Assembly (NCBI GenBank): GCA_963748105.1
Contig: CAVVHP010000014.1
Location: 1-64,000, forward strand
Direction of reading: 5' to 3'
Origin: JAKAGZ01 sp963748105
GTDB lineage: Bacteria > Bacteroidota > Ignavibacteria > Ignavibacteriales > Ignavibacteriaceae
DNA length: 64,000 nt
Made by a program: the position numbers and the translations under genes
Notes under the pieces: model-generated
Told to the model about the DNA's origin: nothing
Seen by the model: only the letters and a program-made list of their open reading frames with translations
The model's database searches: none
In this document: one piece after another, positions 25,307 to 35,379 of the stretch
Position numbering within the stretch: position 1 is the first letter of the stretch
Layout of the letters: each line of letters starts with the position of its first letter

Positions 25307-26620
25307 TTGGCTGAACTAAAGAAAGCACTCTCCCGTTTTGATCTTATAATGATCGCAATTGGCTCAACAATTGGCTCCGGTATTTTTTTAACTCCCGCAA
25401 TTATAGCAAATTCAATTCACTCCCCTGCTTTAATTTTATTGGTTTGGCTGGGAGGCGGAATATTAATTCTTTGCGGTGCTTTAACTTTTGCAGAACTGGG
25501 AGCCTTAATGCCAAAGGCAGGAGGGGTTTATGTATTTTTATCAGAAAGTTACGGTAAGCCTGTCGGATTTCTTTACGGCTGGGCTTATTTTCTTGTGGTT
25601 AATACTGGTGGTATTGCAGCACTCTCTGTAGCTTTTACAACTTATCTCGCCTATTTCTTTCCAATGAGTCCTGTTGCTCTAAAACTTACAGCCGTATGCG
25701 GAATTTTTATTCTTACAGTAATTAATGTTATGGGTGTAAAATCCGGGAGCATTTTCAGCGATGTATTTACCGTTCTTAAATTGATAGGAATATTCGGGGT
25801 AATTGCGGTTGGATTTATTTTCGGAAGCGGTTCTGTTACAAATTTTTCTTTTGATATGCCTTCGGGTGTCACGGGCGGACTTGCTGTTGCAATGGTTGGA
25901 GTTTTATGGTCGTACGGCGGATGGCAGCATGCTACTTATGCGGCTGGTGAAGCAAAGAATGCTAAAAAAGATGTACCTGTTGCAATGATAATCGCGGCTT
26001 TATCAGTAACAGCCATTTACGTTGCAATCAATATTGCATATATGTTTTTACTTCCGGTAAATACAATAGCGAATTCTCCAAGCGTTGCAGCTGATGCAGT
26101 TAAAACTGTTCTCGGCCCTGTGGGCGGTGGAATTATAGCGATGGCAATTTTTATTTCAACATTTGGCACTGCGGGTATTTATACTTTAACTGCACCAAGG
26201 ATTTATTTTGCGATGGCAAATGATGGAATATTTTTTCCACAGATTGCAAAAATTCATCCCAAATACAGGACTCCGTATAATGCCATTATTATTCAATCAA
26301 CATGGGCTGTATTATTAATTTTGTTCTGGGGCACTTTTGAAAATTTAATTTCGTACGTGGTATTCACCGATTGGATATTTTTTGCGCTGGCCGCCGCGAG
26401 TGTTTTTATTTTCAGAAAGAAATTACCGCAGGCAAAAAGAGATTATAAAACGCTCGGCTATCCCTTCACTCCATTACTGTTTATAGGGGTTGCTACATGG
26501 TTTGTAATTAATACTTTAATCGAAAAACCTGAGCAGGCAATTGCGGGATTGATTATGCTCGGACTTGGCCTACCAGTGTATTATTATTGGAATAAAAAAA
26601 CACAAAACAATTCACGCTAA
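25307..26620 (+). CDS. APC-superfamily amino acid permease
   Basis: A 437-aa inner-membrane transporter with about 12 membrane segments. The first carries the family motif GSTIGSGIFLTPAIIA, where the substrate backbone binds. The later WSYGGWQHATYAAGEAKNAKKDVPVA loop is typical of the LAT/YfnA-like APC branch. It probably imports or exchanges an amino acid. The start is TTG with AGAGAG upstream. It converges on, and overlaps by four bases, the phosphodiesterase gene. With the secreted peptidases of this window it could serve amino-acid uptake, but that link is inference. Confidence 0.9.
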   Translation: MAELKKALSRFDLIMIAIGSTIGSGIFLTPAIIANSIHSPALILLVWLGGGILILCGALTFAELGALMPKAGGVYVFLSESYGKPVGFLYGWAYFLVVNTGGIAALSVAFTTYLAYFFPMSPVALKLTAVCGIFILTVINVMGVKSGSIFSDVFTVLKLIGIFGVIAVGFIFGSGSVTNFSFDMPSGVTGGLAVAMVGVLWSYGGWQHATYAAGEAKNAKKDVPVAMIIAALSVTAIYVAINIAYMFLLPVNTIANSPSVAADAVKTVLGPVGGGIIAMAIFISTFGTAGIYTLTAPRIYFAMANDGIFFPQIAKIHPKYRTPYNAIIIQSTWAVLLILFWGTFENLISYVVFTDWIFFALAAASVFIFRKKLPQAKRDYKTLGYPFTPLLFIGVATWFVINTLIEKPEQAIAGLIMLGLGLPVYYYWNKKTQNNSR

Positions 26621-28251
26621 TTACTTTTATCAAATAATATTTTTCCATCAACATCATCAGGAACAGGAATTTCTGCAATATTTGCCAGGGTAGGCGATAC
26701 ATCTATTAAATGTGCTTCTTTTTTGATAATTCCGGATTTAATACTACTTCCGAAGAAAATTAAAGGAACTTTCCGGTCATAATCATAAACTGAACCATGT
26801 GTATCTACATCTACATTAATAATCACACCTTTTTTCATTCGTACCATTGCTCCGGCCTTTCCTATTGGTGAACCAAAGTTTTCAAGCGAAAACAGAGGAA
26901 GCCTGGGAACTCTGTCCCTGCGGAATGAATTTCTGTAAAGGGGTAAAAATTTATCGGCCGTTTTTCCTGTATCCGCTAGATCAGAATACAAATATACATC
27001 AGCAATAAAATCAAATTCTTTTGCGGCTTTTATAATTGCACCATTATTTTCATCTGATAAATCAGGATAATCTTTTTCAGCCTTTTTTATTGCACTGAAA
27101 AATTCTTCAATATCATTTTTCCTTAATCTTAACGCATATTTATTTTTCTGCTGTTTATATTCAACAACTTCAGGAAAGCCGTGATCTGCTGTGAGTGCAA
27201 TAACGTAATTATCCCGACCGATATTTTTGTCAAGATAATCAATAAATTGTCCTATAGCTTTATCCATTCTTACAAGGATATCAAATACTTCCATGCTTAA
27301 CGGCCCGTAATAATGCGAATTCCCGTCAACCTCGCTCAGCACTATTGAGAGATAATCAGTCGAGCCCCTTTGTCCCAGTTTCATTGAGTCAATACCTGTT
27401 TCAGCAAATTTTAATGTGGCAATATCGTTTACAGGTGTCCAGCCGAACCATATATTCTTCGCCCTTTCAGGATCTGATTTTAGTAACGTTCCAAGTTCAT
27501 TTTTAATCAGGTGAGGAAATGTGGTGTTTACTTTGTCTCCTTCATAATAAGCAGTGTCAGGACGCGATAAATTTCTGTATTCCTCGGGAATAGTATTAGC
27601 CCACGTTACTGCATTCTTTTTCATTTCGGGAAGTATCTTATCGTTAAAATTTATCACCCACTCAGGGTATTCATTTTTATAATAAGTTGATGTAACATAT
27701 TTACCGCCCATATACCAGTACACATCACTGTTTTTTTTATATGAATAAAGTAAAGAAGATATATATCCTGTTCCGACTGCCAGGCTTTTTGATTTAGAAT
27801 TATTATCTGTAACCCACCCGGCAATGCTCGATGTAAGTATTTTCCTTGGCGATACGCCTTTACTTTTGGGATACCCTAAAATGTGTTCTGTAGAATCCGC
27901 AACACACTCAACCAAAACTCTTTTATTATTAATAGTAGAATAAAATGCGGCATCAACAATTCCGTGCTTGTTAGGATGATCGCCTGTAGCAATTGTTACG
28001 TGTCCGGCTTGTGAAACTGTAACTGCGTGACCCACAGTAGCGTTAGGAAATTTTAATCCATCATCAAGAAGTCTTCTAAATCCGTATTTAAAAACCTTAT
28101 CATATCGCTCGAGCAACCCAGCTTTTAATCCGTCAATTGAAAGCTGAACTATTAATTTTGTTTTTTTTGTCTTATTAATTTCAGAGCAACCCGATAAATT
28201 CAGAGCTGCTATAAAAATCAAGAGTGATAAGGGTATTATTTTTTTTGTCAT
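26617..28251 (-). CDS. Alkaline-phosphatase-superfamily phosphodiesterase, lipoprotein
   Basis: A 544-aa envelope enzyme of the nucleotide pyrophosphatase/phosphodiesterase type. The lipobox NLSGC places the modified Cys at 22. The metal residue Asp40 lies in LSIDGLKAG. The nucleophile region is FPNATVGHAVTVSQAGHVTIATG (about 68-90). The later metal sites are EVDGNSHYYG and TADHGFPEV. Closing residues HLIDVSPTLANIAEIPVPDDVDG are typical. It hydrolyses phosphate mono- or diesters outside the cytoplasm, but the substrate is unknown. Convergent with the permease (4-base overlap). The next gene upstream, an alpha/beta hydrolase, is also minus and 34 bases away, so the two may be one transcript. 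Confidence 0.87.
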   Translation of the reverse strand: MTKKIIPLSLLIFIAALNLSGCSEINKTKKTKLIVQLSIDGLKAGLLERYDKVFKYGFRRLLDDGLKFPNATVGHAVTVSQAGHVTIATGDHPNKHGIVDAAFYSTINNKRVLVECVADSTEHILGYPKSKGVSPRKILTSSIAGWVTDNNSKSKSLAVGTGYISSLLYSYKKNSDVYWYMGGKYVTSTYYKNEYPEWVINFNDKILPEMKKNAVTWANTIPEEYRNLSRPDTAYYEGDKVNTTFPHLIKNELGTLLKSDPERAKNIWFGWTPVNDIATLKFAETGIDSMKLGQRGSTDYLSIVLSEVDGNSHYYGPLSMEVFDILVRMDKAIGQFIDYLDKNIGRDNYVIALTADHGFPEVVEYKQQKNKYALRLRKNDIEEFFSAIKKAEKDYPDLSDENNGAIIKAAKEFDFIADVYLYSDLADTGKTADKFLPLYRNSFRRDRVPRLPLFSLENFGSPIGKAGAMVRMKKGVIINVDVDTHGSVYDYDRKVPLIFFGSSIKSGIIKKEAHLIDVSPTLANIAEIPVPDDVDGKILFDKSN

Positions 28252-28284
28252 TGAATTATTGTTAAAGTTTGTTAAATAATAATT

Positions 28285-29422
28285 CTATTTAAATTCACAG
28301 GAAATGGTTTTGCTTTTTTGCGCCAAAGCAGAATATTCATTTTTTAATTTGTTCATACCCGTATCATCATCTGAGAAAACAGAATTAAGAAAGTCTTTGG
28401 TAAAATCACAGATAATTTTATACTTCTCAGCAAGATTTTTCGATAAAGGATGAAATCCGTCTATTATCCCCGAGACAAGTCCAAGACTGGAAAAATAGAA
28501 ATGATGCATATCATTAATCTTAACCAGAAATCTTTTAGAATTAGTGAAACTATTAATCAAGGTGGAATCAGGTTTTAAAAATTGCTCTGTGTCTTCATAA
28601 AAATGGAGCAAAGGAACATTCATCTTTTTCGGGATTAAAATACGGTGATTTTTTAATATCACTCACAGCTGTATTGAGCCCCACTCCGCCGTCAAGACTT
28701 ACAAGACATTTCACATTTTTATTTTTCATCTGTAATAACTGTATTGACCTCCCACCAAAACTGTGCCCTAATAATGCAATACTGTTAAAATCAATAAAAT
28801 TAAGATTCCGGAGAGATCTGATTGCAAATTCCATATCCCTGACCTGATCATTTGCACTTTCAACTGCTTGTGTGGCATCTGTCAATTGTCCTGTTATTCT
28901 TGTCTGTGAAGGAGTTGTGACAACGACATATCCGTTACTTGCCAGGAATTCGCATAAAAAAGCCTGGTGATGTGCCGAATGGAAATTACCCTGTGCAACA
29001 ACAACCAGAGGAAAATTGCCTTTCACGGGCTTCGCATTTTTTACCGCCAGCATTTTAGTATTGAACCACTCATCAACAGTTTTTTCTGTTATACCCCTTT
29101 CGAATAGCAGTTTTTTATAATTAATTAGGGCACTATCTTTCAATGCTTCCGGGATTTGGAAATTTGTTTCTGCCGCGCTTAATAAAAAATAATCTTTGTA
29201 GATCATCGATGCTGCATCGGAGGCATTCGCCGGATACCATAAACTTACCTGGACAGGCCTGTAACCTTCCGGGCTTTCTATTGCTCTTGTAAAATCAAAT
29301 AATGAGAAGACTTTAAAGCCTACTTTATAAGTTCCTTTATTTAAAAAATTCCATAATTGGTTCTGAGCAAATAATGAAGTTGAGATAAGAAATATTAAAA
29401 TAAAAAAGGATGTTTTTTTCAT
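28285..29422 (-). CDS. Secreted alpha/beta hydrolase (one frameshift)
   Basis: About 378 residues; signal peptide MKKTSFFILIFLISTSLFAQ. The nucleophile elbow LLGHSFGG and the strand LVVVAQGNFHSAHHQAFLCEFLASNGYVV, which carries the oxyanion region, fit the platelet-activating-factor acetylhydrolase/dienelactone-hydrolase group. The sequence changes frame at the T5 run 28625-28629 (A5 on the coding strand): removing one base joins SPYFNPEK to MNVPLLHFYEDTEQF. The second half contains the Asp region and DMHHFYFSSLG, the likely catalytic His. It lies 34 bases upstream of the phosphodiesterase and may be co-expressed. Substrate unknown. Confidence 0.78.
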
Positions 29423-29578
29423 TACAAGCCTGTCTTGTTTTTTGTTAAAATAAACAGGGCAATGACGAGTATCAACGTATATTTAATATTAAGCTTATCC
29501 AATAGAACGCGAAAACTCTGACCAGGTTGATTTTCGCTAACCAGCGTTTATCGCTTCATCTGTTAAATCCACGGACTA

Positions 29579-32500
29579 TTAAAAATATACTTTTATAGTT
29601 TCAACAGAATGTTTTTTAGTCTTAACTCTTACAGTTTTTCCTTTAAAGGGTATCGCCTTCCCGTCTACTTCCATAAAATTTGATTGAAAAACTTTCCGGG
29701 GAACTGCCGGAAGTGTGATGGTCGCCTCGGTTTCTCTGCCCTCAGCGTCGTACCACTGAATAACCCAGGCGCCCGAGTCCTCCGCCTTTTTAACAGTCGT
29801 CAGCACTAGGTTATCTTCATTCAGTTTTAAAAAGGAATTACTTAAAGGAAGATTTCCTGAGTGAATATAATTCTTAACGGCTATTAAGGGCTCATTATAT
29901 TCCCAGCCTTTTTGTGCCGTGTTTGCCTTTTTCCAGTCGCCTTTATGCGGGAAAAGCGCATAATCGATCGTATGTTTCCCCATATCCTGTGTTGGATCGG
30001 GCCATTTAGGCGAGCGCAGCAGCGACAACCTCATAACATTATCCTTTGTGTCATACCCGTATTTAGAATTGTTCAGAAGGCTGACACCGTAATCTCCAGA
30101 AGTCATATCGGCCCATTTTTCCGCTGCCACTTCAAAACGGGCTTTCTGCCAGTTTGTATTCCTCTGTGTTGACCTCGTGATCGAACCGTACGGAATTTCA
30201 TATGTGGCCACGGTATCGCTGAATGAAAAAGGAAAAGCTACTTTTAGCATTGTGTGATCTTCCCACCAATCAACCCTGGTCTCAAAGTCAATCCTGTCAA
30301 GACCATTGTACAAAATCACATCCTGAGTAAAGAAAGATGACGGGAAATTAGGCGTCGGGTAATCTTTTACAACTCCCGGTTTCAGATAGTCCCGATACAA
30401 CCTTAAAACTGTTCTAACCGGTCCTGTTTCAACAACTTCCGCTTTCCTGAATTGCGAAGGATATTCAACTCCCGTCAGGCCTATATTCCAGGCATCCCAT
30501 TGTTTGGGCTTATCTTCGAGCAATTGAAGTTTATTCCCTTCTTCTTTAAATAATTTCCTGTTATTTCTTTTATCATAGATATTATTTACCCATCCTGTTG
30601 AAGTATCAATTGAAACAGTAAAGAACTGGTTTTCCATTTTTGTATCGGACACAGAAAGCGGCGAGTTTGTTGAAGATGGTTCACCGGCTTTTAATACATA
30701 CGTCCTGTACCCTATTGATGGAACGTCTGAAGCAATAAACATAATCTGGTTTTTATAGCGGTCAATCTTAACCATTTGAGAAGGCACTGCCTGTCCATCC
30801 ACGGTGAAAACTGAATACTTGTTTTCATCGCCTTCGGGAAAATTATATTTTACTATATCAGTCCTGCTCCAGTTTAATGGATTAAAAACTGTCAAAGGCT
30901 GCCCCTCCTTAATTCCCGAGGTATTGATATTCTTATTTATATCACTGAGCCCGGAATTAAGTGTAAAATCTCCTATCTTTTCAGCCTTTTCGTATTTACT
31001 AACCGCATCAATATATACTTCTCTTATGCTTGAGCCCGGCAGAATATCGTGGAACTGGTTAAACATAACATCCTTCCAGGCATCTCCAAGATCCTTTTGA
31101 GGATATTGGTTGCCATATAAGGAAGAAACGGAAGAAAATTTTTCTGACTCTGCAAGCAGATTCTCCATCTTCCTGTTGTATTTTTTAATCTTGCCGTGCG
31201 ATGTATAAGTACCGCGGTGATATTCCAGGTAAAGTTCATCATCCCATACGGGAAGTTTTGATAGATCCTGTTTCTTCAACCAGCTTATATAATTTGTGGC
31301 AGTTCCATACTGAATCGCCGGATATATAAAAACAGTTTTTAGGTGTTCAATTCTTGATATCATATCAATTGAAGGTCCACCGCCATGATCACCGACACCA
31401 AAAAGAATCATAAAATTTTTAAAGCCGGTGTTTGCTTCAAACTGCCTGAGCCAGTCAACGAGTTCATATGATTGTGTAATTGTATTAACATAGTCAAACG
31501 GGAAATACGAAAGTATTTTTGAACCGTCCGGAGATTCCCACCAGAAAACTCTGTAAGGGAAAACGTTTGTATCATTCCAGCCGATTTTTTGTGTGATAAA
31601 TGCATCTATCCCGGCATTCTTATAAAACATCGGCATATTCCAGTTGTAACCGAATGAATCCGGATTCCAGCCAAGTTTTACATCGACTCCCATCTGGTTT
31701 TTGAAATAATTTTTTGCAAAAAGAAGCTGCCTGTTCCAGGAAACACCGCTGGGTAAATTGCAGTCAGGTTCTATCCACATTCCGCCGACAAGTTCCCACC
31801 TTCCGTCTTTTATTCTTGCTTTTATCCCGTTAAAAACATCGGGATACAAATCCTGCATCCACTGGAAATACTGCGCCGCACTCTGAGTATATGTGAAGAT
31901 AGGTTTTTCATCCATTATATGAAGCACGGATGAAAAGGTGTTTCTGCAAATCAGTTTAGTTTCTTTTGAACGCCAGAGCCATGCGGCATCTATGTGAGCG
32001 TTTGAATCAAAATAAAGAGTGAATTTCTTAGCAAACTTTGCCACGGGCTCTAGCTCTTTTTTTACTTCGATAATTGATTTTTCAAATTCAGAAATATTTC
32101 CGTTTTCCAGGGCAGCAGTATTAATTTTTAAAACCTCATCCTGAAGCAATTTATTTAGTTTTATTTTTTCATTCCTGTCAATTGTTGATTTATCAATTCC
32201 CGGATCAGTACGTACCCGGGCGTTAGTCTGGTATGTATCAAAACTCAATAATTTTTGCCCTACACTCAGGCTTAAAGCAAGATCCTGTATTTCCTGTCGA
32301 AGAGGAGTTACGACCCCCATATCAAGTTCCGCCCTGATTAATCTTAGAGGACCCCCTGTATTTATTGCTTTTATTACAACAACAAATTTATCGCCGGGTT
32401 TTGCGTCTTCGGTTAAAACAAAATCGCCGTCCCACGGAAAGTAACCTTTGCTTTCCCCGTTCACCCAGAGATAGCCGTAATCGTCAACAGAAAGCAGCAG

Positions 32501-32833
32501 CATTATTTTTCCTTTTACGGGAGTTCCGAGAATTTGTTTTGGCAGAACGATTGTTTTCCTCAGCCAGCAGGAATCATCCGTAATGTGCTGGTTAAGTTCG
32601 AGTGTGCCCCAATTCGAATCATCGTAATTTATAGCAGTCGGGTCACCTTCAATTACAGTCCCGCCGGAAAGGTTCGGACTTTTTTTCCAGTCATCATAGG
32701 AATAGGTGCTCAGAAAAGTTAATTTCTTAGCCACCTTATCCACATTTGTCGGAGTAGTTTCTTCTTTTTTGTCCTGTGCAAAAAGTAATATTGGAAAAAG
32801 TGACAGGATGAGAAAGTATTTTAGTGATTTCAT
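29579..32833 (-). CDS. Secreted GH38 alpha-mannosidase
   Basis: A 1,084-aa alpha-mannosidase with a signal peptide ending LLFAQ at residue 20. First comes an N-terminal jelly-roll sugar-binding domain (about 55-175). The GH38 catalytic domain has zinc ligands His280 and Asp282 in NAHIDAAWLWR and the nucleophile Asp392 in WNPDSFGYNW. Helical and beta-sandwich C-terminal domains follow. Length and order are normal. It removes alpha-linked mannose from N-glycans or oligosaccharides, probably in the periplasm. It is the last gene of a probable operon with a complete sugar ABC importer, whose permease ends 88 bases upstream, so mannose or a related sugar is the likely imported product. Confidence 0.9.
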   Translation of the reverse strand: MKSLKYFLILSLFPILLFAQDKKEETTPTNVDKVAKKLTFLSTYSYDDWKKSPNLSGGTVIEGDPTAINYDDSNWGTLELNQHITDDSCWLRKTIVLPKQILGTPVKGKIMLLLSVDDYGYLWVNGESKGYFPWDGDFVLTEDAKPGDKFVVVIKAINTGGPLRLIRAELDMGVVTPLRQEIQDLALSLSVGQKLLSFDTYQTNARVRTDPGIDKSTIDRNEKIKLNKLLQDEVLKINTAALENGNISEFEKSIIEVKKELEPVAKFAKKFTLYFDSNAHIDAAWLWRSKETKLICRNTFSSVLHIMDEKPIFTYTQSAAQYFQWMQDLYPDVFNGIKARIKDGRWELVGGMWIEPDCNLPSGVSWNRQLLFAKNYFKNQMGVDVKLGWNPDSFGYNWNMPMFYKNAGIDAFITQKIGWNDTNVFPYRVFWWESPDGSKILSYFPFDYVNTITQSYELVDWLRQFEANTGFKNFMILFGVGDHGGGPSIDMISRIEHLKTVFIYPAIQYGTATNYISWLKKQDLSKLPVWDDELYLEYHRGTYTSHGKIKKYNRKMENLLAESEKFSSVSSLYGNQYPQKDLGDAWKDVMFNQFHDILPGSSIREVYIDAVSKYEKAEKIGDFTLNSGLSDINKNINTSGIKEGQPLTVFNPLNWSRTDIVKYNFPEGDENKYSVFTVDGQAVPSQMVKIDRYKNQIMFIASDVPSIGYRTYVLKAGEPSSTNSPLSVSDTKMENQFFTVSIDTSTGWVNNIYDKRNNRKLFKEEGNKLQLLEDKPKQWDAWNIGLTGVEYPSQFRKAEVVETGPVRTVLRLYRDYLKPGVVKDYPTPNFPSSFFTQDVILYNGLDRIDFETRVDWWEDHTMLKVAFPFSFSDTVATYEIPYGSITRSTQRNTNWQKARFEVAAEKWADMTSGDYGVSLLNNSKYGYDTKDNVMRLSLLRSPKWPDPTQDMGKHTIDYALFPHKGDWKKANTAQKGWEYNEPLIAVKNYIHSGNLPLSNSFLKLNEDNLVLTTVKKAEDSGAWVIQWYDAEGRETEATITLPAVPRKVFQSNFMEVDGKAIPFKGKTVRVKTKKHSVETIKVYF

Positions 32834-32921
32834 AATAATATACCTTTGTTTTAGCTCTCAGCGCCCTGGCGTACTGGCGTGAGATTTTCACGCAAAGTCG
32901 CAAGGGACGCAAAGGAAATAT
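32834..32921 (-). other. Spacer with hairpin and CGCAAAG motif repeats
   Basis: Contains the stem-loop GCGTGA-GATTT-TCACGC and a cluster of CGCAAAG-like heptamers. A similar cluster, CGCAATGAACGCAAAGG, lies at about 51052-51069 after the DPP-IV gene. These look like copies of a common short intergenic repeat family. Confidence 0.4.
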
Positions 32922-33881
32922 TTATTTCTGTCTCAATTGATCTAAAAGAACCGCCAGCAGAATTACCACACCAACAACTATCTGCTGAACATAGGATCCG
33001 ACATTCAAAAGATTCAATCCGTTTTTAAGCACCGCTATTAACATAGCGCCTATAAAAGTCCCGATAATAGTTCCACGACCCCCGAACAGGCTCGTGCCGC
33101 CTACTACAACAGCAGCAATCACATCCAATTCGTACATCAGCCCGGCATTCGGCTGACCGGAGTTCACTCTGGATGCCAGAAGAATTCCGCTTATCGCAGA
33201 AAGAACACCCGAAATAATATATACTGATGTCAGTATAAAATTCGTGTTTATTCCCGCAAGCCTTGCCGCCTCAAGATTTCCGCCCACGGCATAAACATAT
33301 CTTCCAAATTTAGTTTTTGTTAATACTATGTGAGAAATAACAAATACAACCACCATGATAATTGTTGGAAATGGAATGCCGAGAATTCTGCCGGCACCCA
33401 AAAAACTAAATGCATCCGGAAGTTCCCAGACCGGTCTTCCGCCAGTGTAAACAAAAGAAGCGCCGCGCCAGATTGTCATCAATGCAAGAGTAACTATAAA
33501 AGGAGTAATCCTGAATTTTGTAACAAATACTCCTGCAATTCCTCCGGAAACAACACCGAACAAAATTCCTCCGAGAAGAGCCATCGGGAAAACAAGGTAA
33601 AGAGGCATACTGATTTTAAGCATGCTCGTAGTCAATACACCTGCAAAAGCAACCAGCGAACCAACCGAAAGGTCTATTCCTGCGGTAAGAATTACGAATG
33701 TCATACCGGCTGCAATAATTGCGGTTATTGATGCCTGGAGCGTAACATTCAAAAGATTATCAGCAGAAAAGAAAAAAGGTGAAAGTTGTGAAAAAATAAG
33801 CACTTCAAAAAGGAAAACAATCGCAAGGCTGAATTCAGAGATTTTTTCAAAATATTTAAAGTCACGGATTTTAGTGGGCAT
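32922..33881 (-). CDS. RbsC-type sugar ABC transporter permease
   Basis: A 319-aa inner-membrane subunit of a ribose/galactose-type (CUT2) importer with about eight to ten membrane segments. Family motifs include GIDLSVGSLVAFAG, GxFVTKFRITPFIVTLALMTI and AAVVVGGTSLFGGRGTIIGTFIGA. It overlaps the ATPase gene by 11 bases, so translation is coupled. One permease gene is enough, since the family works as a homodimer. Within the operon it sits between the ATPase and the GH38 mannosidase. Confidence 0.92.
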   Translation of the reverse strand: MPTKIRDFKYFEKISEFSLAIVFLFEVLIFSQLSPFFFSADNLLNVTLQASITAIIAAGMTFVILTAGIDLSVGSLVAFAGVLTTSMLKISMPLYLVFPMALLGGILFGVVSGGIAGVFVTKFRITPFIVTLALMTIWRGASFVYTGGRPVWELPDAFSFLGAGRILGIPFPTIIMVVVFVISHIVLTKTKFGRYVYAVGGNLEAARLAGINTNFILTSVYIISGVLSAISGILLASRVNSGQPNAGLMYELDVIAAVVVGGTSLFGGRGTIIGTFIGAMLIAVLKNGLNLLNVGSYVQQIVVGVVILLAVLLDQLRQK

Positions 33882-35376
33882 ATGTTTTTTCCGGATTTTG
33901 AGTTGCCAGTTTTAATATTTTTTCCTGAGAAAAATCTTTTTTCTGTAATTCACCGCTGATCCTCCCTTCACACATAACAACAATCCTGTCTGCAATTCCA
34001 ATTAGTTCCGGCAGTTCAGATGATATTATAATCACTCCTATTCCCCGCTCAACAAGCCTGTTGATAAGATTGTATATTTCGAACTTAACGCCTATATCAA
34101 TACCGGCAGTGGGTTCATCGAAGATTATAATTTTTGAATTTGTGTGAAGCCACCTTGCCAATACAACTTTCTGGCGGTTGCCGCCGCTTAAGTTTTCAAC
34201 TTTTGTTTCCTGCGTGGGGGCTTTAATTTGAAGCTGGTCGAAATATTTCCCCACAGCTTTTTTTTCCTCAACTTTGTCAATGAAAATACCCTTCATCAAC
34301 GGGGAGAGATTTGAGACAGAAACATTTTCCCTGATGCTTCTTTCCATAAAAAGTCCGTACAAATTCCTGTCCTCAGTAAGTAAAGCAATTCCCGAGTTTA
34401 TTGCGTCTTTAGGATATCTGAATTTCTGTGCTTTCCCTTCCAATTTAATTTTACCGCTTTCAATTTTATCGGCACCGAATATTACCCTTGCCACTTCGCT
34501 TCTTCCCGCTCCTACAAGACCCGCGAGACCAAGAATTTCACCCCGGTGAAGTTTCAGGTTAATATCTGTTAGTTTACCGCCATTAATATTTTCAAGATTC
34601 AGAATTTCTTCACCCATTATGGCAGTATGCTCTGGAAATTCAGAGGCCAGCTCCCGGCCAACCATCTGCTTTATCAATTCTTTTATACCTGTATCTTTAA
34701 TAGAGGAAGTGATTATCTTTTTTCCATCGCGCATCACAGTAACGCGGTCACCTATCTCAAAAATCTCCTCCAGCCTGTGTGAGATATAAATTATTCCCAC
34801 ACCCCTGGATTTTAATTTGCGGATGACTTTAAACAGGTTTTCAATCTCGGAATTTGTAAGTGATGCGGTAGGCTCATCCATGGCCAGAATACGAATATTT
34901 CGTTGAGTGGCTTTCGCAATTTCTATCATTTGTCTCTGCGCCACACTTAATTTATTAACGGGAATATCAGCGGGAATTTCTTCGCCCAATTCTTCAAGAG
35001 CTTTTAACGCAAATTCATTCATCTTTTCTTTATCGAGGAAAGAAAATGAATTTTTGATTATTTCGCTTCCCAAGAAGATATTGTCCGCAGCGGTTAGTTC
35101 CGGAATGAGTTTAAAGTCCTGGTAAATAATACCAATACCAAGTTTTTGGGCTTCGGAAGGAGAGTGGTAATTTACCGCATTTTCTTCTATGAAAATATTC
35201 CCGTCATCTTTTACAAGCGCGCCGGATAATATTTTCATTAATGTCGATTTACCTGCACCGTTTTCCCCCAGCAGACAATGCACTTCCCCTTTCCCCAGAT
35301 CAAATGAAACGTCATCGAGCGCAAGCACGCCCGGGTAGCGTTTCGAAATATTTTCCATCCGGAGAAGTGAGGACAT
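33871..35376 (-). CDS. RbsA-type sugar ABC transporter ATPase
   Basis: A 501-aa ATPase with two fused cassettes, the CUT2 pattern. The first half has Walker A GENGAGKST (about 38-46) and signature LSVAQRQ. The second half has a degenerate Walker A GLVGAGRSE, normal for RbsA, and signature LSGGNRQKVVLARWL. Walker B is MDEPTASL and FDEPTAGID. It starts four bases after the binding-protein stop and overlaps the permease. It powers uptake of the sugar bound by the neighbouring lipoprotein. Confidence 0.92.
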   Translation of the reverse strand: MSSLLRMENISKRYPGVLALDDVSFDLGKGEVHCLLGENGAGKSTLMKILSGALVKDDGNIFIEENAVNYHSPSEAQKLGIGIIYQDFKLIPELTAADNIFLGSEIIKNSFSFLDKEKMNEFALKALEELGEEIPADIPVNKLSVAQRQMIEIAKATQRNIRILAMDEPTASLTNSEIENLFKVIRKLKSRGVGIIYISHRLEEIFEIGDRVTVMRDGKKIITSSIKDTGIKELIKQMVGRELASEFPEHTAIMGEEILNLENINGGKLTDINLKLHRGEILGLAGLVGAGRSEVARVIFGADKIESGKIKLEGKAQKFRYPKDAINSGIALLTEDRNLYGLFMERSIRENVSVSNLSPLMKGIFIDKVEEKKAVGKYFDQLQIKAPTQETKVENLSGGNRQKVVLARWLHTNSKIIIFDEPTAGIDIGVKFEIYNLINRLVERGIGVIIISSELPELIGIADRIVVMCEGRISGELQKKDFSQEKILKLATQNPEKTYAH

Positions 35377-35379
35377 AAT